Of a stretch of DNA of 64,000 nt, positions 63,111 to 64,000 are shown piece by piece. Both the position numbers and the translations under genes were made by a program. The first letter of the stretch is position 1. Each line of letters begins with the position of its first letter. A model generated the notes under the pieces. That model saw only the letters and a list, made by a program, of their open reading frames with translations. It did no database searches and was not told the origin of the DNA. The stretch spans positions 62,001-126,000 of the forward strand of contig NZ_JAJUWT010000006.1 of the NCBI RefSeq assembly GCF_021390395.1. The letters are read 5' to 3'. The DNA is from Saccharothrix sp. S26. Lineage in GTDB: Bacteria; Actinomycetota; Actinomycetes; Mycobacteriales; Pseudonocardiaceae.

Positions 63111-64000
63111 ATGGTGCGCGGTACGTATACGGATTTCACTGACCTGCGTTCGATCGGCGGGTACGACCACGGTGCTCCCGTGGTGGTGCCGAGGCAGGCA
63201 GGTCGGTTGGACCACGGCCGGTCGATGGACGTCAAGGTGCTCGGCTCCGCCTCGGTCGCACTGTGCGGCAAGTCGATCATGCCGACCGCGGGCAAGCCGA
63301 GACAGCTGCTCATCCTGCTGGCGCTCCGGTGCGGTCGCGCGGTCCCGGTCGCCACCCTCATGGAGGAGCTGTGGGGCGACGACATCCCGCGCAGCGGGAC
63401 AACGACCCTGCAGACCTACATCCTGAAACTGCGTCGGCTGATCGCCATGACGCTGCCATCGGACTCCCGCGGGGCGGCGAAGGAGTTGCTGCTCACCAGC
63501 TTCAACGGCTACCAGTTGAACGCCACTTGCGCCTCGTTCGACCTGCTTGAGTTCGAACGCCTGGCCGCTGACGGCGAGGCCGCGCTCGACAACGGCGACG
63601 CGCTCGGCGCGTCCAGGATCCTCAGCCGCGCGCTCGACCTCTGGCGGGGCCCGGCGCTCATGGACATCCCGACGGGGCGAGTCCTGACCACGGAGACCGT
63701 CGGCATGGAGGAGGCCCGCATGCGCGCCCTCGAACGCCGAATCGTCGCCGACTGCCAGTTGGGCAAGTACGCGGCGCTCGTGCCGGAACTGCGCGTGCTG
63801 GTGGAGCAGAACCCGATGGATGAGAACTTCTGCGCGCTGTTGATGATTGCCTTCCAGCGGTCCGGCGCCGCATGGCGTGCCCTCGAGGTGTACCGCAACC
63901 TGCGCGTCTCGCTGGTGGAGGAGTTCGGCGTGGAACCGTCCGCGCGCATGCAGCGCCTGCACCAGGCGGTGCTGGAGAACACGCAGGAGCTGTCACTGCG
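63111..64000 (+). CDS. SARP-family transcriptional activator (3' truncated by window end)
   Basis: The visible 296 residues start at ATG 63111 behind ggggggac; a later ATG at 63225 would begin right at the winged helix (MDVKVLGSASVALCGK). The OmpR-like DNA-binding domain (PRQLLILLALRCGRAVPVAT, ELWGDDIPRSGTTTLQTYIL) and the BTAD (SFDLLEFERLAADGEAALDN onward) follow. Small SARPs such as ActII-ORF4 and DnrI switch on type II PKS clusters by binding direct repeats. The reading frame is open to the window edge. Confidence 0.88.
   Translation, partial: MVRGTYTDFTDLRSIGGYDHGAPVVVPRQAGRLDHGRSMDVKVLGSASVALCGKSIMPTAGKPRQLLILLALRCGRAVPVATLMEELWGDDIPRSGTTTLQTYILKLRRLIAMTLPSDSRGAAKELLLTSFNGYQLNATCASFDLLEFERLAADGEAALDNGDALGASRILSRALDLWRGPALMDIPTGRVLTTETVGMEEARMRALERRIVADCQLGKYAALVPELRVLVEQNPMDENFCALLMIAFQRSGAAWRALEVYRNLRVSLVEEFGVEPSARMQRLHQAVLENTQELSL

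Overview
The window is high-GC DNA with very strong G/C third-position bias, GTG starts and 4-base stop/start overlaps. This is typical of a filamentous actinomycete. A Pseudonocardiales-type organism (Saccharothrix, Actinosynnema or Lentzea) is a guess, not something the sequence proves.

Region 1 (1-16.3 kb) is most of an actinobacterial extracellular-type contractile injection system (eCIS, phage-tail-like). In order it holds sheath, tube, a small assembly protein, a DUF6760-type protein, a very long Ala/Pro/Ser/Thr-rich protein, a second tube-like protein, a LysM baseplate protein, a VgrG-like spike, a PAAR tip, a gp25-like protein, two baseplate proteins and a zinc-ribbon/transmembrane/discoidin-like protein. 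An epimerase and a LuxR-type regulator with a degenerate receiver follow. The AAA+ ATPase, cap, tape measure and fibre genes are not here and may lie to the left, where a truncated gene enters the window.

Region 2 (16.3-23.5 kb) holds two tandem paralogous AfsR/SARP-like STAND regulators on the minus strand. A degenerate tandem repeat that copies the 3' end of one of them lies between them.

Region 3 (23.6-43.2 kb) is accessory DNA with much decay: a frameshifted MerR gene, a shattered TPR-type gene, a frameshifted and internally deleted FxLD-type methyltransferase, a frameshifted secreted-hydrolase-like gene, and several IS3-like transposase remnants. Intact genes among the debris are a LysE exporter, a B12-binding radical SAM enzyme, a short peptide ORF next to a ThiF/E1-like adenylating enzyme (a possible RiPP locus), a divergent pair of large STAND NTPases (one with a RHIM/BASS-like N-terminal motif), a secreted sphingomyelinase D-like phospholipase and small secreted proteins.

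Region 4 (43.2-64 kb) is a type II polyketide gene cluster that runs off the right end. It has a TetR regulator, a DHA2 efflux pump, an O-methyltransferase, a P450-like glycosyltransferase helper with its glycosyltransferase, a MycE-like sugar O-methyltransferase, KS-alpha, chain length factor, ACP, ketoreductase, didomain aromatase/cyclase, an ABM-type oxygenase, a second O-methyltransferase, an MBL-fold hydrolase, a SnoaL-like protein, acyl-CoA carboxylase beta and epsilon subunits, an SDR, a luciferase-like monooxygenase and a SARP activator. The chain length factor gate residues look like those of longer-chain (about C20) synthases. Together the genes predict a C9-reduced, O-methylated, glycosylated aromatic polyketide. 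Sugar biosynthesis genes are not in the window. Two copies of one 14-bp inverted repeat, at the pump promoter and upstream of the SARP, suggest a shared repressor.
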